From positions 186,001 through 250,000 of the forward strand of contig MU623357.1 in the NCBI GenBank assembly GCA_025201765.1: a stretch of 64,000 bases of DNA, read 5' to 3'. This DNA comes from Daldinia sp. FL1419. Lineage: Eukaryota > Ascomycota > Sordariomycetes > Xylariales > Hypoxylaceae. A program made the position numbers and the translations under genes. Below the pieces are notes generated by a model. That model was not told the DNA's origin and made no database searches. It saw only the letters and a program-made list of their open reading frames with translations. Of the stretch, positions 46,185 through 56,994 are shown piece by piece; positions within the stretch are counted from its first letter, which is position 1; each line of letters opens with the position of its first letter.

Positions 46185-48345
46185 ATGGCGCTAGTTAAAG
46201 ATATGTCGGAGCCGGCGAAGAAAAATGTGGACCGTGCTGAGATAAGTTCGGCACGGACCGAGTCGGCTCTTCTTGTCACCCCGCTCCGAGGGCGGTCAAC
46301 AAGGCAGATAGATCGGATTAACCCTTATACCGATAATGACCAGGGTTTAGGCGGAGGATGTACCTCTCCTTCCACCCCAAGCTCAAGCTGCTATCGAGGC
46401 GCTATTGGGTACATCGATTCTCCAATACCTTTTCCCCAATTCAATTATGTCTGCAGTCCTGAAGCTGCGACGGCCACCACAACCCATAGTTTATGGAACT
46501 CTTACGATCGCGGCGCTTCTAAATATGCAGATTTCGCAATTGATGTGCTGAATTCTCCTTCTCTTCCTCAGAGTTTTAGTCGCTCGTCAGCTCGAGCTCA
46601 GAACGCCAATCGAAGAAGCATCAGTCTATTTGCCGGAAGCGAACAACCAGACGATCCTTTCGTTTCGCCTAAGCCTCGCAGCTTTTCCCATTTTATCGAT
46701 CGAAGGGAAGACCCTTTTAGCGATTCTTATGACTCGGATAAATCAGACGAATCAGACGCTACTATCACTCCTAGCTCGTACGCTATAAGCACAGTTTCTC
46801 GTGCTCGTAACGACGAGCGATATCAACGCGCTTTACTATCTAGCGAGCTGAAGAGATTGAATTTTGCAAAACGGTTAGGAATCGCGAACACTTCGGTGTT
46901 GGATATCACCGAGGAGATGGCACCGAATCACGTTACCAAGAATGGAACCACCGAGCCTGGTGCGATTATTGCTGGCCCGCACCTAGGGACCATCAAAGTC
47001 GGCCATCAGTATATTTGCGAATGTCATATTCGCCGCATGTTCGCCGAGAAGAGACTGGATGCTGCTAGGGAGGCTAATTACCGTCTTCAAGGTGTTCAGG
47101 TGATTGAATCTACTCGAGAGGCGCTTCTCCTGTAAGTTGTTTTGCCTTCCTTGCCTATGATATTCATGATTTTAATCGTCGTCTTCTTTAGACCGGTCAA
47201 GACGTACAATGCCGCATGCACCTTCTACCATCGATTCCGCCTGGAACACCCTACCCACGACTATAACTACACTGATGCCGCTCTGGCATCCTTATTTGTG
47301 GCGTGCAAGGTTGAGGACACGCTAAAGAAGTCTCGCGAGGTTCTATGTGCTCATCACAATCTAAAGAACCCCGACCATCCAATTACTCAAGACGATAAGG
47401 TAAGTCGGATATCAATATACTAGTCTCACGTATATAAACTAAAGAAAAATGCAGATCTTTGATCAGCCATCTAAAGTCATCATCGGTATTGAACGATATA
47501 TGGTTGAAGCCATCAACTTCGATTTTCGCGTCCGCTATCCGCAGAAGATCCTGGCCAAGATTGTTAAGAAAGTTCTCGGGAGCTCGACCGACTTGGCGAG
47601 CTTCTTCCCAACTGCCATGAAGATGTCTATTGACTTATATAAAACTTATGCGCCTTTAAAGCATAGTTCGTATACTTGCGCCCTTGTAGTTGCGCAACTT
47701 ACCGCAATGGTCACTGGCCTATATGTTGCCGAATTTCAAGCTCTTGAGCCGCTCGATTGGCATACAGACGAACAGTGTGTGGCCGAGGTAATGCTTGATC
47801 TTCTCGACCTCTACACACAGCATGGCAAGGTCACCAAAGTAGGACCTATGTTTGACTTACAAGTTTTCATCGACACTCAAATCAATATCAACCAGTTTGT
47901 TGAGCGCAATGGCCTCTCACGATACTTGAACCAATGTAAAGAGTGCGAGTCTATCGTGCTCCCTCCCACACCATCGACAGGTTCACCTATGTCACTAAGC
48001 ACACCGTCCGCCGCGGGAACCAGTACTGTTAAGCGTGGGCCTAAGGGACCTGACGGTGGAACGACGCGATTCATCTTTGATGCCGACGAAGCAGTACGAG
48101 AGAAGAAAGTCTACGACGAGTATACCAAGGACGAGTGGGAGGAATGGGAAGAAGAATTCGAGGAACCGATCCCGGATCCCCGTGAAGACCGACGACATGA
48201 GCCTCGCGGCCCTAGAGGACCCCGCGGTCACGGTCACGGTCACGGTCACGGTCACGGACGTGGCCATGGCCGAGGTGGTTTTGACCCGGGCTGGACTCCT
48301 CGTAACCGGCACGATCGTCGTCGTCGCGGAGGTGGCTTTTACTGA
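46185..48345 (+). CDS. CTK2: CTD kinase cyclin subunit Ctk2 (cyclin K-like), 3 exons
   Basis: Cyclin partner of the RNA polymerase II CTD kinase CTDK-I (Ctk1/Lsk1). Exons 46185-47131, 47192-47399 and 47455-48345 give 681 aa. Seen: a long disordered Ser-rich N-terminus (1-260), then two cyclin folds with YICECHIRRMFAEKRLDAARE, RLQGVQVIESTREALLLPVKTYNAA, FYHRFRLEHP, AALASLFVACKVEDTLKKSRE and IGIERYMVEAINFDFRVRYPQK. After the cyclin box come an acidic stretch (DEWEEWEEEFEEP) and a Gly/His/Arg-rich tail (HGHGHGHGHGRGHGRGG). Fungal Ctk2 proteins often lack the long N-terminus, so start usage could be downstream, though the frame is open throughout. The cyclin core is decisive for the family. Confidence 0.88.
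48226..48255 (+). repeat. (GGTCAC)5 coding hexanucleotide repeat
   Basis: Five perfect tandem GGTCAC units encode a Gly-His run in the C-terminal tail of the Ctk2-like protein. Confidence 0.95.
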
Positions 48346-50251
48346 ATTCTCGAGCATTGTTTCTGGACGGTTAGTTAGTTTCATGAAAAGGAAGGGTTTC
48401 GAACTGCGCATAGGGAAAAGTTTCTAGGGTGGCGGCTTGGCTCGGTTGCCATGTGCATTATTCGACGGAGTACGGATTGATACCCCCATCTGGAATTTGT
48501 ATTGCGGCAAAGCACCTGCTTTTATAACTGTTATCTTCAGCAGTTCATACGGCATAAATGTTGCATAGGTATGCTCTGGCTTTAACTTTGTTGATTGTAT
48601 CAAGTACATAAGAGAATGCGAAGTGCCTTATTAGGTACGCGATTAATTCGCTGCTCGTTTTAATGACTAAAAGATGGACTCGCGTATGTGATATTGCATC
48701 CAGAAAGATAGTTCGCTGGTTATAAAACTATGTGTTGAAATCGTATCTCACAATTTTCCCCTTTTTTTTACGGCTGATTCCTGGCGGTAGCAGGCCTTTT
48801 TCATTCTCTTACTGTAATTAATAGGTACCTAGCCAGCTAAGGTAGCTTGTCTACCTCATACTTACTTATTTCTCATTTTGATTCATGCATTTTTCCTAAC
48901 TCAGCCCGATCTCTCCTTAGGACATCCTCTCCAGCCACAGATACGAAGACTGGATATTTATATAACATCATTTGATTACCATCGCGGGGGAAAGTCCAGC
49001 GCAAACTTGGTGGATTAGGTGACCGGATTATTACCTAGCATATCAACATTGCCATCCTTGGCTCGGGATAGGACGAAGTTAAGTGGATGGAAATTTGAGC
49101 AGTTACCTTTGAGCTTTATGATTCGTTGTGTACGGTGAAGGTCGTTTTCTTATATATATTAAGAGGATAAAATCTAGGAGTAAACCGGAGTCGTCTCGCC
49201 GAAAAAAATCAGACTGTACATGACCTAATAGCAACCTGGACTTTGGATGATATTCTGGACATTTCAGCGAGGTAATATGGGCTCCAATCAGAGCAGACAG
49301 ATTTTAAATAAGCCAATCGACGAGGTCATATTTTACACAATCCAATCGGAGAGGACGTATTCTGGGTATTCCAACCACAAGGGGCAGAGTTGGGATACAG
49401 TTTGGCCGATCAGCCTCGAAGCTGACGCCGTCAGTTACGGAGTAGGTAAGTAAAATGGGTGGTGTGATCCAATGAGAAGAACAGCCTGCGCCAACATATT
49501 ACTGGAAATGGGGTGATCGAATCAGAAGGCATAAAGGTCGTACGGAATATAATACCAGTTAAGTTGGATTGCTGTCTGCTATGCAATACTCCTCGCTGCC
49601 TTGGCATTAACTTGCTCACTACGCCATTTATTCAACGTCGTTGTCTATGCCGGGATTCTAAAGGAGGGTGAGGGAATAATAGAAGACTACCTTCCAAGAG
49701 CTCTGCCATATAGGACGGGGAACGCTTGAGGAGGGGAGGAAATTCATAGGGGACAAGTACGGCGCTTCATTAGGTATTTCGTATAAGTCTTTGCTATCCT
49801 TTAACGAGATTTCTAGTATGTGATGAGCTCTACTTGCGTGGGAAACTAAAGAGATGTGACCAACATATAGTGTATTAACATTATCTAGGTAGATAGAGGC
49901 CAAAAACACCCAGCCCTGCCCCAATAAGGCCAAGATTCCATCGGGAAAGGCATAGGATGAGATTAAAAGGCTAGAAACTTGATTGGTGCTCAAGGACAGC
50001 CAGCAATAATAGCTTGTTACGGGACCGGGCTCGTTAATTAGCATTTATAATGCTGTGATAGGTCATCCCTGAGCTAGATTTAATCATTCCTCTTCCGAGG
50101 GACATGGTTATAAGCCGTATACCCTAAGTACCTAGGTACTTAGTATAGTTCTAGTTTTCATCTAATGTACCGAGCTTGAAAACATACTCATCGTCAAATC
50201 TTACTTAAAATATATGCTATATGCTCTACGTCGACCGTAGTCGGGGTAAAT
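48346..50251. other. Intergenic region, no intact gene recognised
   Basis: Holds the Ctk2 3' flank, a TAGGTACCTA motif near 48822, and AT-rich DNA. A short open stretch at 49267-49453 and another on the - strand at 49658-50044 have no family I recognise. It lies beside the HET pseudogene and may contain further degraded accessory DNA. Confidence 0.45.
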
Positions 50252-51466
50252 ATGTGGCTTATCAACACAACTACTATGCGGCTCGAGAACTTTGGTGGTT
50301 ATGAGCCACCTTTTGCGATATTATCCCACTATTGGGGTGAAGATGAGGTTACATTTCAAATGTATCCTACAGAAGAAGCCGAGTCTAGGAAAGGCAATCG
50401 AAAGATTAAGTTCTTATGTCGTCAAGCGCAGGAAGAGGGGGTACAATATGCTTGGATAGATACGGTATGCATGGACAAGCCTGGAATGCCAAATCACAAA
50501 CATAGACGCCACTGTGCTCAAGGGATTACGGAGTACTTCAGCTCTTAGCGTAGTAACTCGGATGTCATGGGCAGCAAACCGTCAGACTACTCGGCTTGAA
50601 GATGAGGCTTACTGTCTACTTGGGATATTCAAAGTTAATATGCCAATTTTGGATGGCGAGGGTCGGAATGCGTTTCGACGCTTACAAGAGGAAATCATCA
50701 AGACTCACTGGGACCATTCGATATTCGCGTGGGACCTTGAAAAGGCGGATTCGTTGCTGGCACCGTCTGTGTCTGCCTTCTCAAAAAGTGGCAACATTAC
50801 TAGTTCCGTAGGCGAGGGTATACCGGATGCATACGAACTTTACTAATAGGGGTTTACGTGTCTCACTACCGATCATCGAGACGCACAGAGAAGGGACGTC
50901 GGGGGTGTTGAACTGTCAGGCTCAAGGTGCTTTGGTAGCCCTTAAATTAACGATAGCCTCTCAGTCCTCGGTTGGAGAAGATATATTCTACGTGAGCAAG
51001 GAAGCAAGGATACCGCCTTATCGCCTTCGGTTTGTAGATACCGGGGACATCACGGGCGTGCGAACACGAAGTATAGTGGTGCTATTTACTTCAGGTACCT
51101 AACCTCCAAGGGCCCACTGGTCCGTCAAACCGTCTCTGGGTTCGTTACTATAACAAGGCCCACGCACACAGCCTCAAGCAAACCAACGTCGTCCCCGAAG
51201 AACGATGGAAGCGGCATATTCATAGATTACCACAGACTAGAAGCCCAGCTACAGCAGTGTACGAATATATTCCACGACAAGGCCTAAATACCAGGGCTGT
51301 TGCGGTAACAGATATTCTATGCGGCAAACGGATAGTCGCCGTGTTCGCGTTCAATCCACGAAATTTTCTGTTGACGCCTCTGATCGAAATTTATGAGGAT
51401 ATTACCGACCAAGAAAGCGTACTTGCGTGCGAGCGTGCTGAGCAGGTTTTTGCGGCCCGTCTATAG
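50252..51466 (+). pseudogene. HET-domain (heterokaryon incompatibility) pseudogene
   Basis: HET proteins trigger cell death on fusion of incompatible hyphae. The start of a HET domain is intact: MWLINTTTMRLENFGG, PPFAILSHYWGEDEVTFQ, QYAWIDTVCMDKP. About 100 codons of HET core normally following the Cys-Ile/Met-Asp-Lys motif, including the SRWFxRGWTLQEL region, are missing. At about 50484-50491 the sequence jumps to another frame that resumes at ITNIDATVLKGLRS and RMSWAANRQTTRLEDEAYCLLGIF. Near 50840 a one-base frame change in a TTT run separates AYELY from TNRGLRVSLP. A last family-like piece, FLLTPLIEIYEDIT...VLACERAEQVF, is at about 51350-51466 in a further frame. Several independent lesions make this a pseudogene, not an intron-rich gene. 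Confidence 0.87.
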
Positions 51467-52022
51467 TACCGAATTTGGTCCAGCGAAAGATTAATACCGG
51501 CGATCAGAACAGTCAAGCTTGATAACGCTCGGCGAGTTAACTTCGCACTCCAAAAGGAGAGCGTGTTAAACGAGATGGACTTAGTGCTGTCGATTACCTT
51601 GATATACAGCGCCCTCGGCAGACTTAAGTCCCTATTACTTAGTCTACACCTGGAGTAGGTATATATGCCAGCTCTTTCGGGGTGGTCTTGGATTTTGGCT
51701 ATGTGGGACATGTTATTTGTGCTTTTAGGAAAGTTTGGCCTCTGCCCATTGGATTGGAGTTATTGGGCAGCAAAAGACGCGAATTTGTTAACACGAGCCG
51801 CACGTTACTTGACTTCTGGGGAAGAGTAGAAATAATACGATGCTGTAAAGGTAGAAACCACTTCTGAGATAATTTATAAATACCTTGCAAACACCTTCAC
51901 AACAATTAGATACTACTAGATCTATGACATGCAGGCAAATTTATTAAGATGGTCTGTATGAATACAGTTTCCAAGGGGAAGTAATAAGAACATCGCCGAG
52001 AGAGTTATGCTATATTAATTGC
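51467..52022. other. Intergenic region
   Basis: Downstream flank of the HET pseudogene and 3' flank of ACR3. Nothing recognised. Confidence 0.45.
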
Positions 52023-53428
52023 CTAGTCCCTCCAGCCTAGCCTAGACCCTACTGCCTTGACAACGTATACTAGTCCAAGCAGTACCGGCACCTCGATAAG
52101 TGGACCGACAGTAGACGCAAGAGCCTGGTCGCTATGAGGGCCGTAAGTAGCGACAGCTACAGCGATAGCGAGTTCGAAGTTATTGCTAGCAGCAGTAAAA
52201 CTTTGGGTGGCGCCGAGGGCGTACCCGAATCCGCATCGGTATGTGGCCCAGAGCGTCAAGAAGAAGATGGCGATGAAATACACGATAAGAGGAACAGCAA
52301 CTCGCAAGACGGACACGATCTGGTGGACGACTTGTTGGCCCTGATAGGCAAACAGGACTAAGATCGTATAGAGCAGACCGATTAAAGACCACGGCGCAAC
52401 GAATTTGAGGAAGACGTGGTCGTACCATCGTGGGCCAGCCAGAGCACGAAGCCCAAAGCGTGAGAGCATTGCTGCGCCGAGCGGAATGCCGAGAAAAGTG
52501 CCTACACTTGTTGCAACGACCTCGTATGAGACGTCGAGCTGCCCGGATTCGCGACTGATTATACGGATGAAGAAAACAGCTAACGGAGCAAATAGCACCA
52601 TCTGGAGGATGGAATTTACTGCTACCAGAATAGCACAATACTCGCCATCTCCGCCGGCCAAGCCTGTCCAGATTAATACCTTGTACAATTAATCAGCGCC
52701 CATAGTTCCATCAAACTTGTCTGTTGTGAGTTATTCGTACCATTGCAATGCATCTGCCCAGGCCAACTAGAATCAGACCTGTACGAAGTTCGGGCTTATC
52801 CGGTAAGCACGCCCATGAGAGTGCTAGCTGTAGATAGGGCTGTATCAGCCCATGTTATAGAAGAGTATAGGAGTTGAACTCATTTTGGTTGGCATGACTA
52901 GACGTTACGAACCATGAGGAACGGAGCGACGATCCAATTCATAAAGACACTAAACGCAATCTGCTTCCAGATGCCGCGGTGCGAGAATATTTCGTGTAAA
53001 GTCTCGTACCGAACCTTGCAAAGGATGGGGTACATCATCACGAGCAATCCGACAGCTACAGGTATTGTAAGTCAATATATATTAAAACGGCTCTACTGAA
53101 AAGAAATTACCATGTATATTACGTGTGACGTACCTATTGGTATCGAGACCCCGACGAATTGGCCTTTCTGCAAGGCGTCGCCCATCTCCGGGACAAAGTT
53201 GCCCAGCACGATCCCAACGGCCATCGCTAGGAAGATCCATATAGCCAAGAAGCGGTCCAACCAGCCGAGCGATTTAAAAGCGGATTGCTTCAACGGAGTT
53301 TCCGCATTATCGGATGAGTTTCCGGCTTGTTGACCTTTCTCTACATCGTTGTCTGTCGGGGGTTGAATTTGGACATGTACTTGTTCTGCACTCGGGAAAC
53401 GGGGGTCGCTCTTTGATCGACTCTCCAT
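52023..53428 (-). CDS. ACR3: Arsenite efflux transporter Acr3, 4 exons
   Basis: Plasma-membrane arsenite/antimonite efflux carrier of the bile/arsenite/riboflavin transporter superfamily. Exons in gene order: 53428-53134, 53055-52913, 52827-52741 and 52679-52023, all GT-AG and in phase, giving 393 aa, the usual Acr3 length. Seen: a hydrophilic N-terminus, then about ten membrane segments starting at WLDRFLAIWIFLAMAVGIVLG. Family motifs are VGLLVMMYPILCKVRYE, LGRCIAMVLIW (with the conserved Cys of the substrate path), YCAILVAVNSILQMVL, SFTAASNNFELAIAVAV and ALASTVGPLIEVPVLL. No arsenate reductase or Ars regulator is visible beside it. The gene sits between a HET pseudogene and a small Nif3/PII-like gene on the same strand. 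Confidence 0.94.
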
Positions 53429-53981
53429 GGTTATCGGGAATGAACTCGATCACTTGATGCTGTCCTGCTTGGATTGCCACTCCTTATATTTTCGGATCTT
53501 GTTTAAAATATTGCTTGAAAGGAAAAGACATACTCCAGACGTGTCAGTATGTTTTCGAAGGCTCCTGAAGGACTGCATTTATATAGCATATATGTAGCGT
53601 ATTAGTGGGGGTTCGCTAGGTAACGTTAGTGAACAAGGTTTGCCTCATTATCCAATCAGAAGAGGTCAGTGACAGATCTTGCATCTTCGGGATAAGACCC
53701 AATTTTCCCGTCCACCAAAAATTCGGAGCCGCTATGGATAATTTGAACAGGGCGGGAAAGGGTAACTACGATCAACTCCAATAGCGAATACCAATATATT
53801 CATTAGCTTAAATATAGGTACCTACCTACTGTACCTGCATGAAACTCAACCTGACCCCTGAGATACATGCGTGCCTAGTTCCACAATATACCTTATAATT
53901 TATTAGCGTATAGGTACATACCTACGAATAGCCCCGCGGTGGAGTACGGATCCGTAGAGATACCATCATTTCTCTTTGTAT
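53429..53981. other. ACR3 upstream region
   Basis: Probable ACR3 promoter. Exact TAGGTACCTA lies near 53815, with more TACCTA motifs to 53925. No gene seen. Confidence 0.45.
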
Positions 53982-54021
53982 TCAATAAAATTGAATATTT
54001 TCTACTCTGTATACTTCGTAA

Positions 54022-54428
54022 TTACCCCAGTTCCTCATAGGGGTGTGATCTACTCACATCCGAACGAACATTTAGCACAGCCGGATAACTATTCAAATAA
54101 AGAAATTCGTCGATAATACCCACCTCTTCAATGCCTCGACAGCTGTTCTGACAGTATCTTCACCGACGCAAAGCGTCTCCACTCTAGCTTCGGGGACTCC
54201 CTCGAGCTCGCCAACTTTCCCGATGTGCGGATTTGCAGCGTCTCCGGGGCAGAGCTGGCCCGTCCCCATGGTTGTCCAACAGCACTCGGTGTAATTTCCG
54301 GGTCCCGGATAGCAGCCCGCACCGGTAGAGAATATCGCACTTTTGACGGATGCTAGGGCTGCCGGGGGCACGCGGAACGCGAGTTTGAAGCGTGGGGTTG
54401 CTGAAGCGACTGTCACCATGTCTATCAT
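54022..54428 (-). CDS. Small Nif3/YqfO C-terminal-like (PII-like) protein, probably frameshifted
   Basis: Exons 54428-54124 and 54049-54022 (intron 54050-54123, GTGGGT donor, TAG acceptor, phase 2). Seen: TPRFKLAFRVPPAALASVKSAIF, the Gly-rich GAGCYPGPGNYTECCW, GTGQLCPGDAANPHIGKVGELE, RVETLCVGED, and HPYEE in exon 2. This matches a small family related to the PII-like insert of Nif3/YqfO proteins, in fungi often labelled ATP phosphoribosyltransferase without basis. In relatives HPYEE is followed by about ten more residues of the type PAYEVYRLED. Here the frame meets TAA straight after EELG, while the next frame continues NYEVYRVENIQFY to a stop at 53982-53984. The shift lies in a run of four C (54025-54028, G on the coding strand). 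The start could be Met at 54428 or 54419. Confidence 0.68.
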
Positions 54429-55900
54429 TGATCTTTACCTAGATACAGTCGTCTATCTTCACGCAGTGTTCGAGAAATCGATCTTTTTCTTTGGCTGTGC
54501 TTGAAAAGTTATTATGCATGGGTTCGCTTCGCCAGCTACCAGATTATGGATAAGCTGCGTTGCTATCTCGTTCATGTAACAGTAAAAGTAAAAAGGGGAT
54601 AGGGGCATGTTATTTCAGTTATTTCAATCATCTCGAGCATCTTGACAGCCAATTGGGTGTGATAGAGAGTCTTTCCAAGGACCAAAATTTGCTGATTGCA
54701 TGGGAGCTGTCCATATAAGTGTTTATATATATGTAGGTACCTACCCATTTACCTTTGTTGTATTATTTAGAATGGATGAAGTTGGGTAGGTAGGTACCTA
54801 CTATGTAAATCTAGATCCTAGGTTAGGTTGAGAGGTACCGAAGGCAACCCTTCCATATGATGGTATATTTATTAGATGTATACGAGTGTGTGTAGGTATA
54901 CTTCGCGCATTAACTCTAATGCGTGTGCATCCTACTTGGCGCCGCCTTTTAGTCTTATATATCGTGGGCACTTATGTAAGATCTTAAAACGATTTGAAAA
55001 CTTGGAGTTTCAAGTCAAAAACATTTACCTAAGGCCGTGTTGTTGTCGTTGTGCCACGTAGAAGCATACCTTGAGAACCTATCCAGTGAACGTGGGAAGA
55101 ATGGGTTGTTCTGTTGTCAAACAGGTCAGATTGCCGCCCGAGTACCCACCCCACTCTTTCCCGACATTGAGCAGTGCAACAAAGGTATAAATACGTATGG
55201 TATGTCCACGGGCAGGTATAACGTACATATATGGATATCGCGTGTTGCACATATGTACCTCTTAGTTCCGTGCCTTAACCTTAGATAGGTATTATGTAGG
55301 TAGGCAAGTCGAGAAATTGGAGAAAGAAACCTCTTAAGCAGAGCCTCGATGTTACCTAATACATTCGTTATAATGCTTGTGTAATAAGATGGAAGCTAGG
55401 ACCACAGTATTCCAACTTTGATGAATGATGTAACCTAGTTAGTTAAGTCGCATAGGCAAGGTACCCATACATAGGTACCTATCCACCGTGTATCCGAGGT
55501 ATGTACCGATGTACTTCCACGAGTTACTGCATCAGCTAGGTACTTCTGTGGAGACGGAAAATGATGCGCAAGTGGGTTGCACAAGTACAAAGTATTGGTT
55601 CTCGTCGTCATTTCTCCCACCTCCGGTACAAATCCAGCCACCTCACCAGCTTCCCAGCTGTTTTTTTTCTACCCTCTACCCATTACGACACAATACGACA
55701 TCATAGAATTTCAAGACATCATATAGCCCACCAACGCTTATTCTCCATCATAGGAAAATAGCACGCGACTACATCTTCATCTGAGAATCTATTCCGATAG
55801 TCTTTTTCTTCTTCTTTTTCCCTCAACATCCCATTTCTCCGACCAAAGAGCGAAAACTTACTATTATTCTGTATATCTGCCGTTTCCGGTTTCCGAGAAA
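54429..55900. other. Intergenic region
   Basis: Motif-rich: exact TAGGTACCTA near 54735, 54790 and 55473. The right end is the T/C-rich 5' flank of the Tmem33 gene, with pyrimidine tracts around 55800-55835. No gene recognised. Confidence 0.5.
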
Positions 55901-56994
55901 ATGGCTCCTCCGCCCTCCGCGAGTCTACCTCTCAGCGAGAGAATTCTAGCACTTGCCAAAACGTTGCAGTGTAAGTGATAGCGGCCATTCTCCCAAGGCA
56001 ACCTATTTTCTAACGTTCTGATAAATATAGTTGCATGGTTCAGCGGGTATGTCATGTCATCCATCCTATGTCGTTCCTCGACTTGCTTCGGACTTTGATT
56101 TCTTGACTCAAAGGCGACGTTGTAATAAACTTCGGGGAAATTGGATTGCTGACGCTTGGTTTATCTCCATAGGCACCTCGTGCTTCTCCTATGCATTTTC
56201 CGATACTCGTTTAATTGTTTCACGTTCAACTTTACCTCACGCTGGGCTCGATTTAGCTACCGGACAGCTTTCTTTTCGGCGGCTTTAACATATGGAATCG
56301 TGGTTTACAAAACATGGCGAGCTCGACAGAAGGTCGGGGCCAAGAATATAGGAGCTATAGGTTTTCTTTCCGATGAGAATGTCCAATATCTTGGTATGTT
56401 GTTTTCATTTCCTTATCCCTGTGTGTGAAAATGCTAATACCCATCTTTAAAGTTATGGCAATTGTATGGCTCCTAGCCCCCCAGTACGCTTTCGCTCTCT
56501 TCCCGTATGGAATTTACTCCGTTTTCCATGTCGCTACCTACACACGAAATAATGTCATTCCTACTATCCAACCTAATAAGGTCCCCGCCGGTGCTTCACC
56601 TGGCGCCAAACCGCAATCTGCCAGCCCTCTTGCCGAGGCCATTGGGAACTTCGTAAAACAGTATTACGACATGTCCATGTCTGTTGTTTCAGCCCTAGAG
56701 ATTGTGCTCTGGTTTCGACTGTTCCTATCTGTTGTTCTCTTCCAACGCCGTTCGTGGATTCTCATTGCTATCTACACCGCCTTCCTTCGGACTCGATTCG
56801 CACAAAGCAAACACGTGCAGGACTCCTTCAGAAGACTCGAGTCGAGAGTCGATTCTTTAGCTGGCGCTCAGGGCAATCCCCCAGCTGTGCGTTCTGTTTG
56901 GGAGGCTATCAAGAACGGAACTCGTCAGTTCCACGACGCCACAGATCTTGGCAAGTACACAAACGGATCCGCTGTACCCAAGAAGACATCTTAA
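55901..56994 (+). CDS. POM33: Tmem33/Pom33 family nuclear-envelope/ER membrane protein, 4 exons
   Basis: Pom33/Tmem33 proteins sit in the ER and nuclear envelope, bend membrane and support nuclear pore distribution. Exons 55901-55970, 56031-56046, 56173-56393 and 56453-56994 give 282 aa. Exon 2 is a 16-nt micro-exon encoding AWFS plus split codons; without it FAWFSGHLVLLL could not form. Seen: SERILALAKTLQFAWFSGHL, RYSFNCFTFNFTSRWARFSYRTAFFSAAL, DENVQYLVMAIVWLLAPQYAFALFPYGIYSVFHVATY and VVSALEIVLWFRLFLSVVLF. There are four likely membrane segments and a hydrophilic, helical C-terminal tail (FAQSKHVQDSFRRLESRV). All splice sites are GT-AG with consistent phases; the last intron has a CTAAT branch site. 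Confidence 0.91.

Noticed and set aside
49247..49453. Short + strand reading frame starting MGSNQS after 49260
   Set aside because: Myristoylation-like start and a following GTAAGT were intriguing, but no second exon or family similarity could be found.
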